Shown here: positions 18,088-27,413 of the stretch, piece after piece
How positions within the stretch are numbered: position 1 is the first letter of the stretch
Layout of the letters: each line of letters begins with the position of its first letter
Made by a program: the position numbers and the translations under genes
NCBI RefSeq assembly: GCF_002844275.1
Contig: NZ_NXGX01000005.1
Coordinates: 62,001-126,000 of the forward strand
From: Thalassospira lohafexi
GTDB lineage: Bacteria; Pseudomonadota; Alphaproteobacteria; Rhodospirillales; Thalassospiraceae
Direction of reading: 5' to 3'
Length of the DNA: 64,000 nt
Notes under the pieces: generated by a model
The model's input: the letters and a program-made list of their open reading frames with translations, nothing else
Database searches by the model: none
What the model was told of the DNA's origin: nothing

Positions 18088-19680
18088 ATGACCGACATAA
18101 CGGCCCCTTCCACCTTCCGCGCCATGGTCACAAGCCCCAGTACCGCCGCCAGCCAAGCCGGGGCAAACGTGCTGCGCGATGGCGGCACTGCGATTGAGGC
18201 GGTCGTCGCCACTGCCGCGATGTTAGCGGTAACATGCCCGCATTTCTGCGGTATTGGCGGGGATGCGGTCTGGATGGTGTCGGACAAATCGGGCAAGGTT
18301 CAATCGTTCATGGGCATTGGTCAGGCGGGTGAAAAGACGCCTGAGACCATAACACCGGGAACGCCCATTCCCCTGCGTGGCCCAGCATCAACATTAACCA
18401 CCGCCTGCACTGTTGATTCATGGCAACACGCGCTGGATCATTCCGCCCGCCATTGGGGTGGTAAACGCAGCCTGTCGGAACTCATCACCCCGTCAATTGA
18501 ACTGGCCGAAAACGGGTTCCCGATCAGTGCATCGCAGTGCTTCTGGCTGAATTTCCGTAAAGACGAATTTGAAAACTGGCCGGGATTTGCCGCCATATTC
18601 GCCCCCGATGGCCGAATGCCAACGCCCGGCGAAACATTCAAACAACCCGACCTTGCCCGCAGCCTCAAACAGATCGCGGCCAAGGGGGCGCGCGATTTTT
18701 ACGACGGCGACCTGGCACAGCGCATTATTGCCGGCCTTGCAAAGGCAGGATCCCCGATCACGGCAAATGACCTTGCCCAAACACGCACCCGCACAGTGGA
18801 TGCGGTGTCGCTTGCCTATGGCGATGTCACGCTTTATGCCCCGCCCGCCCCGACACAAGGATTGGCGACCCTGATGACCATGGGGATCTTGCGCGAACTG
18901 GGGACAAAGAACTGGGCCGAAGGCACGGCCGATCATTACCATCTGGTGGTTGAGGCGATTAAACGGGCGTTTCTGGCGCGCGACCGCATTGCCGACCCGG
19001 ATTTCAATCTTGATGATCTGAGCAATATGTTGACCGATGAGGTTTTGACATCCGCCGCCGACGATATTTCAACCGCCCACGCAATGGATTGGCCCCACCC
19101 GTTCCGCCGTGGCGATACAGTGTTTTTGGCGGCAACCGACGCACAGGGCAATTGCGCCAGTGTGCTGCAAAGTACCTATTTTGATTGGGGCAGCGGAGTT
19201 GTCGCGGGCGATACCGGCATCATCTGGCAAAACCGTGGGGCTGCCTTTAGCACCCAGCCCGGTCACCCCAACGAACTCAAACCCGGCAAACGCCCGTTTT
19301 ATACCCTCAACCCCGGCTTGGCACTGAAACACGGCAAACCGCATTTGCTGTATGGGACGCAGGGTGCGGATGGACAGCCGCAAACATTGGCGATGCTCCT
19401 TACCCGATTGCTTGATTTTGGCCTGTCGCCTGCGGAGGCTTTGGCAAAGCCGCGCTTCTTGCTGGGCAAGACGTTTTCGGATGCCAATGACAGCCTGAAA
19501 CTTGAGGCTGATGCCGGGCCGGACGTGTTTGATGATCTAACCCAACGCGGGCATGTTTTGCGTGAGATCGAAGCCCAAAGTGCGCTTGCCGGTCAGGCCG
19601 GGATCATCCGCATTGATGACGACGGTTTTGTCGATGGGGCGCATGACCCGCGCAGCGACGGCATGGCCATCGGGGTTTAA
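18088..19680 (+). CDS. Gamma-glutamyltransferase-family protein, no signal peptide
   Basis: 530-residue Ntn-hydrolase of the GGT family. The N-terminal part (ASQAGANVLRDGGTAIEAVVA, then CPHFCGIGGDAVWMV) matches the GGT large subunit. The self-cleavage site is best placed at RRGDTVFLAATDAQGN, with Thr344 as the nucleophile, followed by GSGVVAGDTGIIWQN and NPGLALKHGKPHLLYGTQGADGQPQ of the small subunit. There is no export signal, so it should act in the cytoplasm, unlike classical GGT. The family hydrolyses or transfers gamma-glutamyl groups, and some members act on other amides. Divergent from gntR and presumably induced with the transporter. Confidence 0.88.
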   Translation: MTDITAPSTFRAMVTSPSTAASQAGANVLRDGGTAIEAVVATAAMLAVTCPHFCGIGGDAVWMVSDKSGKVQSFMGIGQAGEKTPETITPGTPIPLRGPASTLTTACTVDSWQHALDHSARHWGGKRSLSELITPSIELAENGFPISASQCFWLNFRKDEFENWPGFAAIFAPDGRMPTPGETFKQPDLARSLKQIAAKGARDFYDGDLAQRIIAGLAKAGSPITANDLAQTRTRTVDAVSLAYGDVTLYAPPAPTQGLATLMTMGILRELGTKNWAEGTADHYHLVVEAIKRAFLARDRIADPDFNLDDLSNMLTDEVLTSAADDISTAHAMDWPHPFRRGDTVFLAATDAQGNCASVLQSTYFDWGSGVVAGDTGIIWQNRGAAFSTQPGHPNELKPGKRPFYTLNPGLALKHGKPHLLYGTQGADGQPQTLAMLLTRLLDFGLSPAEALAKPRFLLGKTFSDANDSLKLEADAGPDVFDDLTQRGHVLREIEAQSALAGQAGIIRIDDDGFVDGAHDPRSDGMAIGV

Positions 19681-19686
19681 AGCGGG

Positions 19687-20346
19687 CTATCGCGGGCAAT
19701 GATCAGGATGGGCGTTTTCAAACGCCTTGATGGCAGAACAGCGCTCGGCAATGGCGTTAATACGTTTAAACCCGCTGGTATCAACGCCCCAGCGATGGGC
19801 ATTATAAAGCTGCGGGATCAGGCAGATATCGGCCATGCCGGGCCGATCCCCATGACAGAAATCGCCTTGGGAAGCTTCCGGACCTTGGGCCAGCATGGCC
19901 TCAAACCCGGCCAAGCCCGATCCGATATACTTCGCCATCCATTCGGATCGCACCGCATCGGGGTCCTCGCCATGGGTGGTTGCCATATCCATGACATGGC
20001 GCACCACGCCAAGGTTACAAACGGGGTGAATATCCATCGCGATCACGTGTGAAAGGGCGCGAACCCGTTGGCGGGCCAAGGTATCGTTGGGCAACAATCC
20101 CTGCCCCGGTCGGGTTTCATCAAGATATTCAAGGATCGCCACCGACTGGGTCATCATGATCCCGTCAATCTCAAGCGCGGGGACCAATCCTTGGGGGTTA
20201 TGCTGCCGGTATGCGGGGGACTTATGCCCCCCGGCGAGCAAATCTACTGGCACCGTGCGGTACGCAATGCCCAAAAGCCCCAAGGCAATCCGCAGCCGAT
20301 AGCTGGCTGAGGATCGCCAGTAATCATATAAAACGACCTCAGCCAT
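19687..20346 (-). CDS. maiA: Maleylacetoacetate isomerase (zeta-class glutathione transferase)
   Basis: 219 residues. N-terminal thioredoxin-like glutathione-binding domain with the zeta-class motif RSSASYRLRIAL (residues 11-22; most family members have SSCS or SSCA here), VPALEIDG and TQSVAILEYLDE, then the helical C-terminal domain. It converts maleylacetoacetate to fumarylacetoacetate in homogentisate breakdown, using glutathione. Eleven bases follow the fumarylacetoacetase gene upstream in the same operon, which confirms the assignment. It ends against the GGT gene in convergent orientation. Confidence 0.93.
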   Translation of the reverse strand: MAEVVLYDYWRSSASYRLRIALGLLGIAYRTVPVDLLAGGHKSPAYRQHNPQGLVPALEIDGIMMTQSVAILEYLDETRPGQGLLPNDTLARQRVRALSHVIAMDIHPVCNLGVVRHVMDMATTHGEDPDAVRSEWMAKYIGSGLAGFEAMLAQGPEASQGDFCHGDRPGMADICLIPQLYNAHRWGVDTSGFKRINAIAERCSAIKAFENAHPDHCPR

Positions 20347-20357
20347 GATCGGTCACC

Positions 20358-21377
20358 TTAGCCCTTATATTGCGTTACGGTCTGATCGATCGCGCCAAAG
20401 ATCGATGTGCCGTCTTTTCCCAGCATCTCGATCTTGACCCGATCACCGAACTGCAAGAACGGGGTTTTGGCCGCACCGGTTTCAATGGTTTCAATCATGC
20501 GGATTTCGGCAATGCAGGAATATCCCGCCCCGCCTTCTGCGACAGGCTTGCCCGGGCCCCCGTCCAATTTGTTTGAAACCGTGCCCGACCCGACCACACT
20601 GCCCGCGCCAAGGGGGCGTGTGCGTGCGGCATGCGCCACCAGTTGAGCAAAATCAAAGGTCATATCAACACCCGCATTGGCCCGGCCAAACGGTTTGCCA
20701 TTCAAGTCAACGTTCAAAGGCAAATGCACCTTGCCCCCATCCCATGCGTCCCCAAGTTCGTCGGGGGTGACGGCCACCGGGGAAAAGGCGGATGACGGTT
20801 TGGACTGGAAAAAGCCAAATCCCTTGGCCAGTTCGCCCGGAATCAACCCGCGCAGCGACACATCATTGACCAGCATGATCAGGCGGATGGCATCGCGTGC
20901 CTGATCAAGACTGGCACCCATGGGGACATCGTCGGTGATGACCGCGATCTCGCCTTCCATATCAATGCCCCATGCGGTATCGGCCATTGCAATATCATCA
21001 CATGGTCCCAGAAAACGGTCCGATCCACCCTGATACATCAGGGGATCAGTCCAGAATGTTTCGGGCATTTCCGCACTGCGGGCTTTGCGCACCAGTTCGA
21101 CATGGTTGACATAGGCCGACCCATCCGCCCACTGAAACGCGCGCGGCAGGGGGGAATGGAGCTGGGTGGCATCAAGGGCTTCGCGTTTGGCAATCGATGA
21201 TCCGGCGGCGATTTCATCAGCCAGTTCGATGAGGCGTGGCGCAACAATCGCCCAGTCATCAAGGGCGGCCTGCAAGGTGGGGGCAATCGCACTGGCATCG
21301 ACATAATGTGAAAGATCACCTGTCACCAGAACAAGCTGGCCATCACGTGTACCGTTTTTAAGGGTTGCAAGTTTCAT
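20358..21377 (-). CDS. fahA: Fumarylacetoacetase (fumarylacetoacetate hydrolase family)
   Basis: 339-residue cytoplasmic hydrolase that splits fumarylacetoacetate into fumarate and acetoacetate, the last step of tyrosine breakdown. The metal-binding core is seen in AWGIDMEGEIAVITDD, MLVNDVSLRGLIPGELAKGFGFFQSKP and PLGAGSVVGSGTVSNK. The N-terminal about 80 residues (MKLATLKNGTRDGQLVLVTG) are typical of the bacterial 330-340-residue type. It lies between hmgA and maiA in pathway order on one strand. Confidence 0.93.
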   Translation of the reverse strand: MKLATLKNGTRDGQLVLVTGDLSHYVDASAIAPTLQAALDDWAIVAPRLIELADEIAAGSSIAKREALDATQLHSPLPRAFQWADGSAYVNHVELVRKARSAEMPETFWTDPLMYQGGSDRFLGPCDDIAMADTAWGIDMEGEIAVITDDVPMGASLDQARDAIRLIMLVNDVSLRGLIPGELAKGFGFFQSKPSSAFSPVAVTPDELGDAWDGGKVHLPLNVDLNGKPFGRANAGVDMTFDFAQLVAHAARTRPLGAGSVVGSGTVSNKLDGGPGKPVAEGGAGYSCIAEIRMIETIETGAAKTPFLQFGDRVKIEMLGKDGTSIFGAIDQTVTQYKG

Positions 21378-21481
21378 TGGGTTTCATGCCTCCGGCATTC
21401 TTGTCGTTAAGTCCAGAAAATCGTCTTTTTATCGGCTGACCGTTACGTTCGACCGTTACGTTTGGGCTTTAAATTTGGGCT

Positions 21482-22852
21482 TCATGGGCGACCTTGCGGG
21501 GTGCCGTCAAATTTGCGTTCAAGCCCATCCCAGCATTCAAGATAATCATCCTGAAGGGTTTCAAGTTCGGCGGCGAATTTGGTCAGTTGCTGCGGGAATT
21601 GGGTTTCGAACATAAAGGCCATGGTGCCTTCGAGTTTTTCCGGGCCGAGGTTGCTGTTCGATGCCTTTTCAAAGCCGAACGCATCGGGGCCATGGGCCAG
21701 CATCATGTTGTGCAAACTCATGCCGCCGGGCACAAAGCCCTTTTCCTTGGCGTCATATTGCCCGCAAATCAGGCCCATGAATTCGGACATGATGTTGCGG
21801 TGATACCATGGCGGACGGAAGGTGTTTTCGGCGACCATCCAGCGCGGCGGGAAAATGACGAAATCGATGTTCGCAGTCCCGGCCTCGCCCGACGGGGCGG
21901 TCAGAACGGTAAAGATCGATGGATCGGGATGATCGAACAAAATCGCCCCGACCGGTGAGAAGGTCCGAAGATCATATTTGAACGGTGTGTAATTGCCATG
22001 CCACGCCACCACATCCAAAGGCGAATGGCCGATGTTGGTTTGATGGAACTTGCCACACCATTTGATCAAAATCCGGCACGGGGTTTCTTTATCCTCATAA
22101 GCCGCCACAGGCGTTTTAAAATCGCGCGGATTGGCAAGGCAGTTGGCCCCGATGGGCCCGCGTTCGGGCAAGGTGAATTTCGCGCCGTAATTTTCACAGA
22201 CATAGCCCCGCGCCCCGCCGTCAATTCCGGCTTTGACGATGGATACCTTGAACATCATACCGCGCGGGATCAGGGCGACCTCAAGCGGTTCAACATCCAT
22301 GATGCCAAGTTCGGTAAAAATCCGAAGCGTGCCACTTTCGGGCACGATCAGCATTTCACCATCGGCATTGAAGAAATAGTCATCGACCATATCGGTGTTA
22401 CAGACATAGACGTGGCTTGCCATGCCGCTGAGCGTCATGGCGTCCCCGGCCGTTGTCACCGTGCGCATGCCCGTCATAAAGTCGGTTGGTTCGGACGGCA
22501 TCGGGACCGGGTCCCAGCGCAATTGCCCAAGGGCCAGACTATGATCGCCGACACAAGGGGCGGTTTTCCAATCTGGCAGGGACAGGGATTTAAACCGGCC
22601 ATTGTGGCGGACACTGGGGCGGATCCGATACAGCCATGACCGTTCATTGGTGCCGCGTGGTGCGGTAAAGGGCGATCCAGAAAGCTGTTCGGCATACAGG
22701 CCATACGGGCATTTTTGCGGGCTGTTCTGCCCTTGGGGCAGTGCACCGGGCAGGCATTCCGTTTCAAAATCATTGCCAAAACCGGGCATGTAAGACAAAT
22801 CGCTGCTTGCGCCGTTTTGGGCGGTTTTGCTGGTTGCGATATGATCGGTCAT
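21482..22852 (-). CDS. hmgA: Homogentisate 1,2-dioxygenase
   Basis: 456-residue iron dioxygenase that opens the ring of homogentisate to maleylacetoacetate. The N-terminal signature [20 protein letters not shown] and [20 protein letters not shown] are unmistakable, as are the C-terminal [19 protein letters not shown] and [19 protein letters not shown], which hold the iron-ligand His and Glu residues. Start at 22852 (MTDHIATSK) is supported by AGGGAAAAGG upstream; an in-frame ATG further up lies inside the operator. First gene of the hmgA-fahA-maiA operon, divergent from a MarR regulator. Confidence 0.96.
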   Translation of the reverse strand: MTDHIATSKTAQNGASSDLSYMPGFGNDFETECLPGALPQGQNSPQKCPYGLYAEQLSGSPFTAPRGTNERSWLYRIRPSVRHNGRFKSLSLPDWKTAPCVGDHSLALGQLRWDPVPMPSEPTDFMTGMRTVTTAGDAMTLSGMASHVYVCNTDMVDDYFFNADGEMLIVPESGTLRIFTELGIMDVEPLEVALIPRGMMFKVSIVKAGIDGGARGYVCENYGAKFTLPERGPIGANCLANPRDFKTPVAAYEDKETPCRILIKWCGKFHQTNIGHSPLDVVAWHGNYTPFKYDLRTFSPVGAILFDHPDPSIFTVLTAPSGEAGTANIDFVIFPPRWMVAENTFRPPWYHRNIMSEFMGLICGQYDAKEKGFVPGGMSLHNMMLAHGPDAFGFEKASNSNLGPEKLEGTMAFMFETQFPQQLTKFAAELETLQDDYLECWDGLERKFDGTPQGRP

Positions 22853-22871
22853 TGCCTTTTCCCTAACAATA

Positions 22872-22916
22872 TTTGATATAGTTACATTCGTAACCATTAT
22901 TTTTGTAACTATCAAA
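22872..22916. promoter_or_regulatory. Operator-like inverted repeat between hmgA and marR
   Basis: ATAGTTAC (22878-22885) faces GTAACTAT (22905-22912), flanked by TTTGAT on the left and ATCAAA on the right, with an inner GTTAC-attc-GTAAC repeat (22881-22894). The arms fit a MarR-type dimer site and cover the hmgA promoter region just upstream of the marR start. Confidence 0.65.
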
Positions 22917-22931
22917 CGGCCTTTTCCAGCC

Positions 22932-23360
22932 ATGAAAACCGAGTTCGATTTACACAGCTTTCTGCCGTTTCTGATGCATCACGCCAGCGAAAAGGTCAGT
23001 TTCGGTTTCCGCGATATTTATCGCGATCAATACCGGATGACCCGATCCGAATGGCGCGTTCTTGCCACCCTTGGCCAATATGGCGCATTGACTGCGACCG
23101 AAATCGTTACCCATACCGGGCTTCATAAAACCAAGGTTTCGCGCGCAGTCTTTTCCATCGAGCAGCGCCGCTGGTTAAAGCGTCATCAGGACGAACAGGA
23201 CCGCCGTATTCAGCGCCTTGAATTAACCTCCCAAGGTCAATCGGCGTTTGCGTCGCTTTGCAAAGCAGGCATTACCTATGACCAAAAAGTCCGCGACTTT
23301 CTGGGTGAGGATGATTTCAGTCGGCTGTCTGCCCTCCTGACGAAGCTGAACGATCTTTGA
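22932..23360 (+). CDS. MarR-family regulator, probable homogentisate pathway repressor
   Basis: 142 residues with a winged helix fold: [24 protein letters not shown], then [22 protein letters not shown] and the wing [19 protein letters not shown]. Helical ends form the dimer interface. It is divergent from hmgA across a 79-base region holding inverted repeats, the usual setting of HmgR-type repressors that respond to homogentisate. The ligand is inferred from position. Convergent with an IclR gene 20 bases on. Confidence 0.92.
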   Translation: MKTEFDLHSFLPFLMHHASEKVSFGFRDIYRDQYRMTRSEWRVLATLGQYGALTATEIVTHTGLHKTKVSRAVFSIEQRRWLKRHQDEQDRRIQRLELTSQGQSAFASLCKAGITYDQKVRDFLGEDDFSRLSALLTKLNDL

Positions 23361-23379
23361 TCAGCATTCCTTTTCCACC

Positions 23380-24222
23380 TCACTCTTCACCACGCGGATC
23401 ACCGCCCCAACTTTGGGTGAACGCATCAATTTCAGTGCGGAACGCATCGAAAGCCGGGTGTCCGGGCTGAAAATAATCGGCCTTGGGGTTCATCAGCGTC
23501 ACACAGCACGCCACCGCCCCGTCCAGATTGTAAACCGGCGCACTGATCGCCGATAAGCCGGGCACAATATCGCCTTCGATCACTGCCGCGCCGCGCGCCC
23601 GGGTATCGGTAATAAGCCGATCCACCGTCGCATCATCCCAATGCAGGATGTCTTGTTCGGCGTGAATGACATGTTCGATGGCACTTCTGGGCATGGCCGA
23701 CAAAAAGGCCTGCCCGGTGGCCGAGCGCAAAAGCGGCATGACCGTTCCCAACCCCATGGTTGATATGATCGGCGGACCACCATGTTCGGTACGGATCAGA
23801 ACCGGGCCGCGTTCACCCCAGATTGCCAGATGCCCGGATGAGCGTAATTCAATGGCCAATTTTCGCAATAAACGCCCGGCCCGCATGACAACGTCATTGC
23901 GCTCAATCGCCGAAATTCCCATACGAAGCGCCATCGGGCCCAACCCATAAAGCCCGGTTTGGTCATCCTGCCAGGCAAGACCGATCCTTACCAGACTTGC
24001 CAGATAACGATGCACCTTGGCCGGTGACATATCGACCGCGGCGGCCAGGTCCTTTAGCGGGACCGGGAATTTGAAATCGCATAAAGCGGCAATGATGACG
24101 CCACTGACCTCAACCGACTGGATGCCTTTGCGCGTATCCGCCGCATCGGTTGCACTCATTGCGTCTGGTGCATCCAAGTCAACCTGATCGGTCAAAAGGT
24201 CTTTTGTCGGAAACTGGGTCAA
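23380..24222 (-). CDS. IclR-family regulator
   Basis: 280 residues. Winged helix at about 35-95 (GIQSVEVSGVIIAALCDFKFPVPLKDLAAA, then SPAKVHRYLASLVRIGL) followed by the GAF-like IclR effector domain (LRSATGQAFLSAMP, RGAAVIEGDIVPGLSAISAPVYN). It diverges from the TRAP transporter genes across about 200 bases of AT-rich DNA and is their likely regulator. IclR proteins often respond to aromatic acids, which fits the tyrosine-degradation genes on both sides, but that link is inferred. Confidence 0.92.
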   Translation of the reverse strand: MTQFPTKDLLTDQVDLDAPDAMSATDAADTRKGIQSVEVSGVIIAALCDFKFPVPLKDLAAAVDMSPAKVHRYLASLVRIGLAWQDDQTGLYGLGPMALRMGISAIERNDVVMRAGRLLRKLAIELRSSGHLAIWGERGPVLIRTEHGGPPIISTMGLGTVMPLLRSATGQAFLSAMPRSAIEHVIHAEQDILHWDDATVDRLITDTRARGAAVIEGDIVPGLSAISAPVYNLDGAVACCVTLMNPKADYFQPGHPAFDAFRTEIDAFTQSWGGDPRGEE

Positions 24223-24425
24223 AAAATTACCTTTATAAATTTCATATTGCGTAATTCATTATATATATCATAATTCCAAAGCAAAGAGGAAATCACATTC
24301 GGCGTCGGATCAAACCCGATGGACTGGATGCGCAATCCCCATCCACCGGCCAGACTCAATAAGACCGGAAATGCCGACGCCCAAACAAACAACAACCCCA
24401 TGATCAAGAAAACAGGGAGAGGAAC

Positions 24426-25484
24426 ATGAAACCGATGAATTTACGCAAAACGGTGATGAGCATTCTGGCCGGGGCCACCATGCTTGCCGGGGCTGGTGTG
24501 GCACAGGCCGCCGACATCACCCTTAAGGTCAGCCACTATCTGCCGCCAAGCCATGGTTTTCAGGTCGATTTTCTTGAAAACTGGGGCAAGCAGCTTTCGG
24601 AAAAGACCAATGGCAAGGTTGAGGTGCAAATCTTTGACGCTACATCCGCCTTTGGCAAGATCGACCGGCAGGCCGATCAGGTGCGCGCCGGTGTGATGGA
24701 CATGGCCGTGGGCCTCAATGGCATTCCGCGTGATCGCTATCCTGCTGCGTCGGTCATTGAAATGCCGTTCCTTGTAAAATATGCCGATTCCGGGTCCGAA
24801 ACCCTGTGGCAGCTTTATAAGGAAGGCCTTCTTGGCAGTGACTATCAGGATTTTAAGGTTCTGGGTCTTTTCACCCATGAAGGCGGGCTGATCCATACCC
24901 TTGATACCCCGGTAAGATCGCTTGACGACCTTAAGGGTCTTCGTCTTCGCACCCCTAGCCCGGCGATTTCGGCCATGCTTGAATCGTTTGGCGCATCGCC
25001 GGTTGGGCTGCCACCATCAGCGATTTACGAAAATCTGCAAAAGGGCAATATCGAAGGTCTGGTAACGACCTGGGATCTGGTCAATGCGGTTAAGGCCAAT
25101 GAACTTTTGAAATATCATACCGATGCGGCAGCCTATACCGCCGGGTTCTATTTTGTGATGAACCAGAAGAAATATGACAGCCTGCCCGAAGATGTCCGTG
25201 CGGCAATTGATGAAATTTCCGGTGATGCACTGGTGAGTAAATTTGGTGACTGGTGGACCAAATGGGAAGCGGTTGGCAAAGCAGCCGCCGAAGAACGCGG
25301 CAATGAAATCATCGTAATTGATGATGCGACGCGCGCGGAATGGCAGGCATCGGTCCAGCCGATGATCAAGGATTACCTTGAAAGCCTGAAAGAAAAAGGC
25401 GTTGCCGATCCCGAGGCGATTTACAAGCGTGCGCAGGAACTGGTCGCGGAATTTGACGCCAAATATCACGCTGGCGACAAATGA
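24426..25484 (+). CDS. TRAP transporter substrate-binding protein (DctP family)
   Basis: 352-residue periplasmic receptor. A Sec signal peptide (residues 1-28, cleavage near AQAADIT) is followed by LKVSHYLPPSHGFQVDFLENWGK, FGKIDRQADQVRAGVMDMAVG, LKGLRLRTPSPAISAML with the conserved Arg that grips the substrate carboxylate, and NIEGLVTTWDLV. GGGAGAGGAAC gives the ribosome site. It delivers an organic acid to the DctQM membrane pair, whose first gene overlaps its stop by ATGA. No hairpin separates receptor and membrane genes here. Confidence 0.94.
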   Translation: MKPMNLRKTVMSILAGATMLAGAGVAQAADITLKVSHYLPPSHGFQVDFLENWGKQLSEKTNGKVEVQIFDATSAFGKIDRQADQVRAGVMDMAVGLNGIPRDRYPAASVIEMPFLVKYADSGSETLWQLYKEGLLGSDYQDFKVLGLFTHEGGLIHTLDTPVRSLDDLKGLRLRTPSPAISAMLESFGASPVGLPPSAIYENLQKGNIEGLVTTWDLVNAVKANELLKYHTDAAAYTAGFYFVMNQKKYDSLPEDVRAAIDEISGDALVSKFGDWWTKWEAVGKAAAEERGNEIIVIDDATRAEWQASVQPMIKDYLESLKEKGVADPEAIYKRAQELVAEFDAKYHAGDK

Positions 25485-26017
25485 CACAACGCGCTTACAA
25501 ATCTGGTGGATCGCGGCTTTATGCCGCGGTCGACCACCTTGACCGCGCGATGAATAGGCTGACCGACATTCTGGCATTTGTCGGCATGTCGGCCCTTATT
25601 GGCGCGATTGGCATTGTGGTTGTTGATATTGTCTGGCGACGGATCGGCGGGCAATCGATGGTTGGCGCGGTTGATTTGACCCAGTTTTGCGTCATGGCTG
25701 CCGCCTCATGGGCAATCCCCTATGCCTTTAGCGCGCGTGCCCATGTCACGGTCGATCTGATCGGTAAAAACCGTCTTCGCATTCTTTTCAACACCATCGA
25801 CAGGTTGATCCCGCTTTTGTGCGCCGGGGTCATGGCATTTTTGCTGTATCTGTCGTGGGGGCGGGCGATGGAGCAATGGGATTACGGCGATGTGTCGCAA
25901 AACCTTGCGATCCCGATGATCCTGTTCTGGGGCTTTTTGCTCAGCGGCATGGCGATCTCGACACTGGTGTGTCTGGTGCATTTTCTTAAAACGCTTTTAA
26001 CCAACGAGACTATTTGA
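25481..26017 (+). CDS. TRAP transporter small membrane subunit (DctQ family)
   Basis: 178 residues with four hydrophobic segments (starting near residues 28, 66, 105 and 140), the DctQ pattern, including RRIGGQSMVGAVDLTQFCVM and AWAIPYAF-like spacing before the conserved ARAHVTVDL. It bridges the receptor and the large permease. Start overlaps the receptor stop by four bases. Confidence 0.92.
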   Translation: MTQRAYKSGGSRLYAAVDHLDRAMNRLTDILAFVGMSALIGAIGIVVVDIVWRRIGGQSMVGAVDLTQFCVMAAASWAIPYAFSARAHVTVDLIGKNRLRILFNTIDRLIPLLCAGVMAFLLYLSWGRAMEQWDYGDVSQNLAIPMILFWGFLLSGMAISTLVCLVHFLKTLLTNETI

Positions 26018-27330
26018 TGGCCACCGAATGGGCAGGATTAATCGGGTTTGTTGTCGCCCTGACACTCGCACTTTTGCGTGTCCCCGTCGCGATTGCGATG
26101 GCGGTTGTCGGCATTGGCGGCTCCTTGCTTTTGACCGACTGGATGTCGGCAAGCTATGTGATGGCGAGCCTGCCGTTTGAAGCGATTTTCCCTTATGGGC
26201 TGTCGGTTGTTCCGCTGTTTATTTTTATGGGTGTGTTTGCATCCCATTCGGGATTATCGGGCAATCTGTTTCGCGGCATCACCGCGTTTTCCGGTCATCG
26301 TCCCGGCGGTTTGGCCGCATCAAGTGTTGGCGCCAGTGCGGTGTTTGGCGCGATTTGCGGATCGTCGCTTGCGACCTGTGCGACCATGGGCCGGGTGGCC
26401 TTGCCCGAAATGCAAAAACGCGGATACGCCAAAAGCCTTGCCGGAGCGTCAATTGCGGCGGGTGGGACACTGGGCGTTTTGATCCCGCCGTCGATCCTTT
26501 TGGTGATTTATGCCCTGATGACTGAACAATCGATTGGCGCCCTGTTTGCGGGCGCGATGATCCCGGGGATTTTGGCGACCATTCTTTATATCGCGTCCAT
26601 CCGCCTTCAGGTGATGCGCAATCCATCCTTGGCCCCGGTCAGTGAGTATGTGCCGTGGTCGAAACGCTGGGGTGCTTTGCTTCAGATGTGGGATGCGATT
26701 GTGCTGATCGTCCTTGTCATTGGCGGGATTTATGCCGGGCTGTTTTCCCCGACCGAGGCGGCGGCTGTTGGTGCGGGTGGGGCACTTTTGTTTGCAGGCA
26801 TTCGCAAAAAGCTTAACTGGGCAACATTACGCGCGGGCATTCGCGAAACGGCGGGCATGACCGGGATGATCTTTTTGATCCTGATCGGGGCGGCGCTTTT
26901 CAATTTCTTTATTGAAACCAGTGGGCTGACCCAGACACTGGTCAACTGGATCACCACACAGGGGTATTCGCCACTTGCTGTGCTGATAACGCTTTTGGCG
27001 TTTTACATTGTTCTGGGCTGCTTTATGGACAGCCTGTCGATGATCCTTCTGACCGTGGTTCCGGCCTTTAACGTGATTACCGGGGTTGGTTATGACCCGG
27101 TGTGGTTTGGGGTTTTGCTGGTGTCGGTGGTTGAAATCGGCCTGATCACCCCGCCGATTGGCATGAACCTGTTTATCATTCAGGGCGTGTCATCGGATAT
27201 GACGATCACCACGCTTTCGCGCGGTATCCTGCCGTTTTTGGCGGCGGACATTGTCCGCGTGGTTTTGATGGTGGCCATTCCCGGTCTTATTCTTTGGCTG
27301 CCGCATCTTTTGGGGTTTGGTGCCTACTGA
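26017..27330 (+). CDS. TRAP transporter large permease (DctM family)
   Basis: 437-residue sodium-coupled permease with about 12 membrane segments. Family motifs: IFMGVFASHSGLSGNLF, GASAVFGAICGSSLATCATMGRVALPEM, GGTLGVLIPPSILLVIY and the late LITPPIGMNLFIIQGV. The ATG at 26017 shares a base with the DctQ stop (TGATG). With the two genes upstream it forms a complete importer for an unknown organic acid, lying inside the tyrosine-catabolism region. A bidirectional terminator follows. Confidence 0.94.
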   Translation: MATEWAGLIGFVVALTLALLRVPVAIAMAVVGIGGSLLLTDWMSASYVMASLPFEAIFPYGLSVVPLFIFMGVFASHSGLSGNLFRGITAFSGHRPGGLAASSVGASAVFGAICGSSLATCATMGRVALPEMQKRGYAKSLAGASIAAGGTLGVLIPPSILLVIYALMTEQSIGALFAGAMIPGILATILYIASIRLQVMRNPSLAPVSEYVPWSKRWGALLQMWDAIVLIVLVIGGIYAGLFSPTEAAAVGAGGALLFAGIRKKLNWATLRAGIRETAGMTGMIFLILIGAALFNFFIETSGLTQTLVNWITTQGYSPLAVLITLLAFYIVLGCFMDSLSMILLTVVPAFNVITGVGYDPVWFGVLLVSVVEIGLITPPIGMNLFIIQGVSSDMTITTLSRGILPFLAADIVRVVLMVAIPGLILWLPHLLGFGAY

Positions 27331-27352
27331 CCCTGATCAACAACGTCCCAGC

Positions 27353-27392
27353 AAAAAGGCCCGAAACAGCATCACCTGTCTCGGGCCTTTTT
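27353..27392. terminator. Bidirectional intrinsic terminator
   Basis: AAAAAGGCCCGA at 27353-27364 pairs with TCGGGCCTTTTT at 27381-27392; the inner ACAG/CTGT adds further pairs. A-run and T-run on either side serve the convergent TRAP and hpd genes. Confidence 0.88.
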
Positions 27393-27413
27393 CATGAGGT
27401 TTCGCTTCAATCC

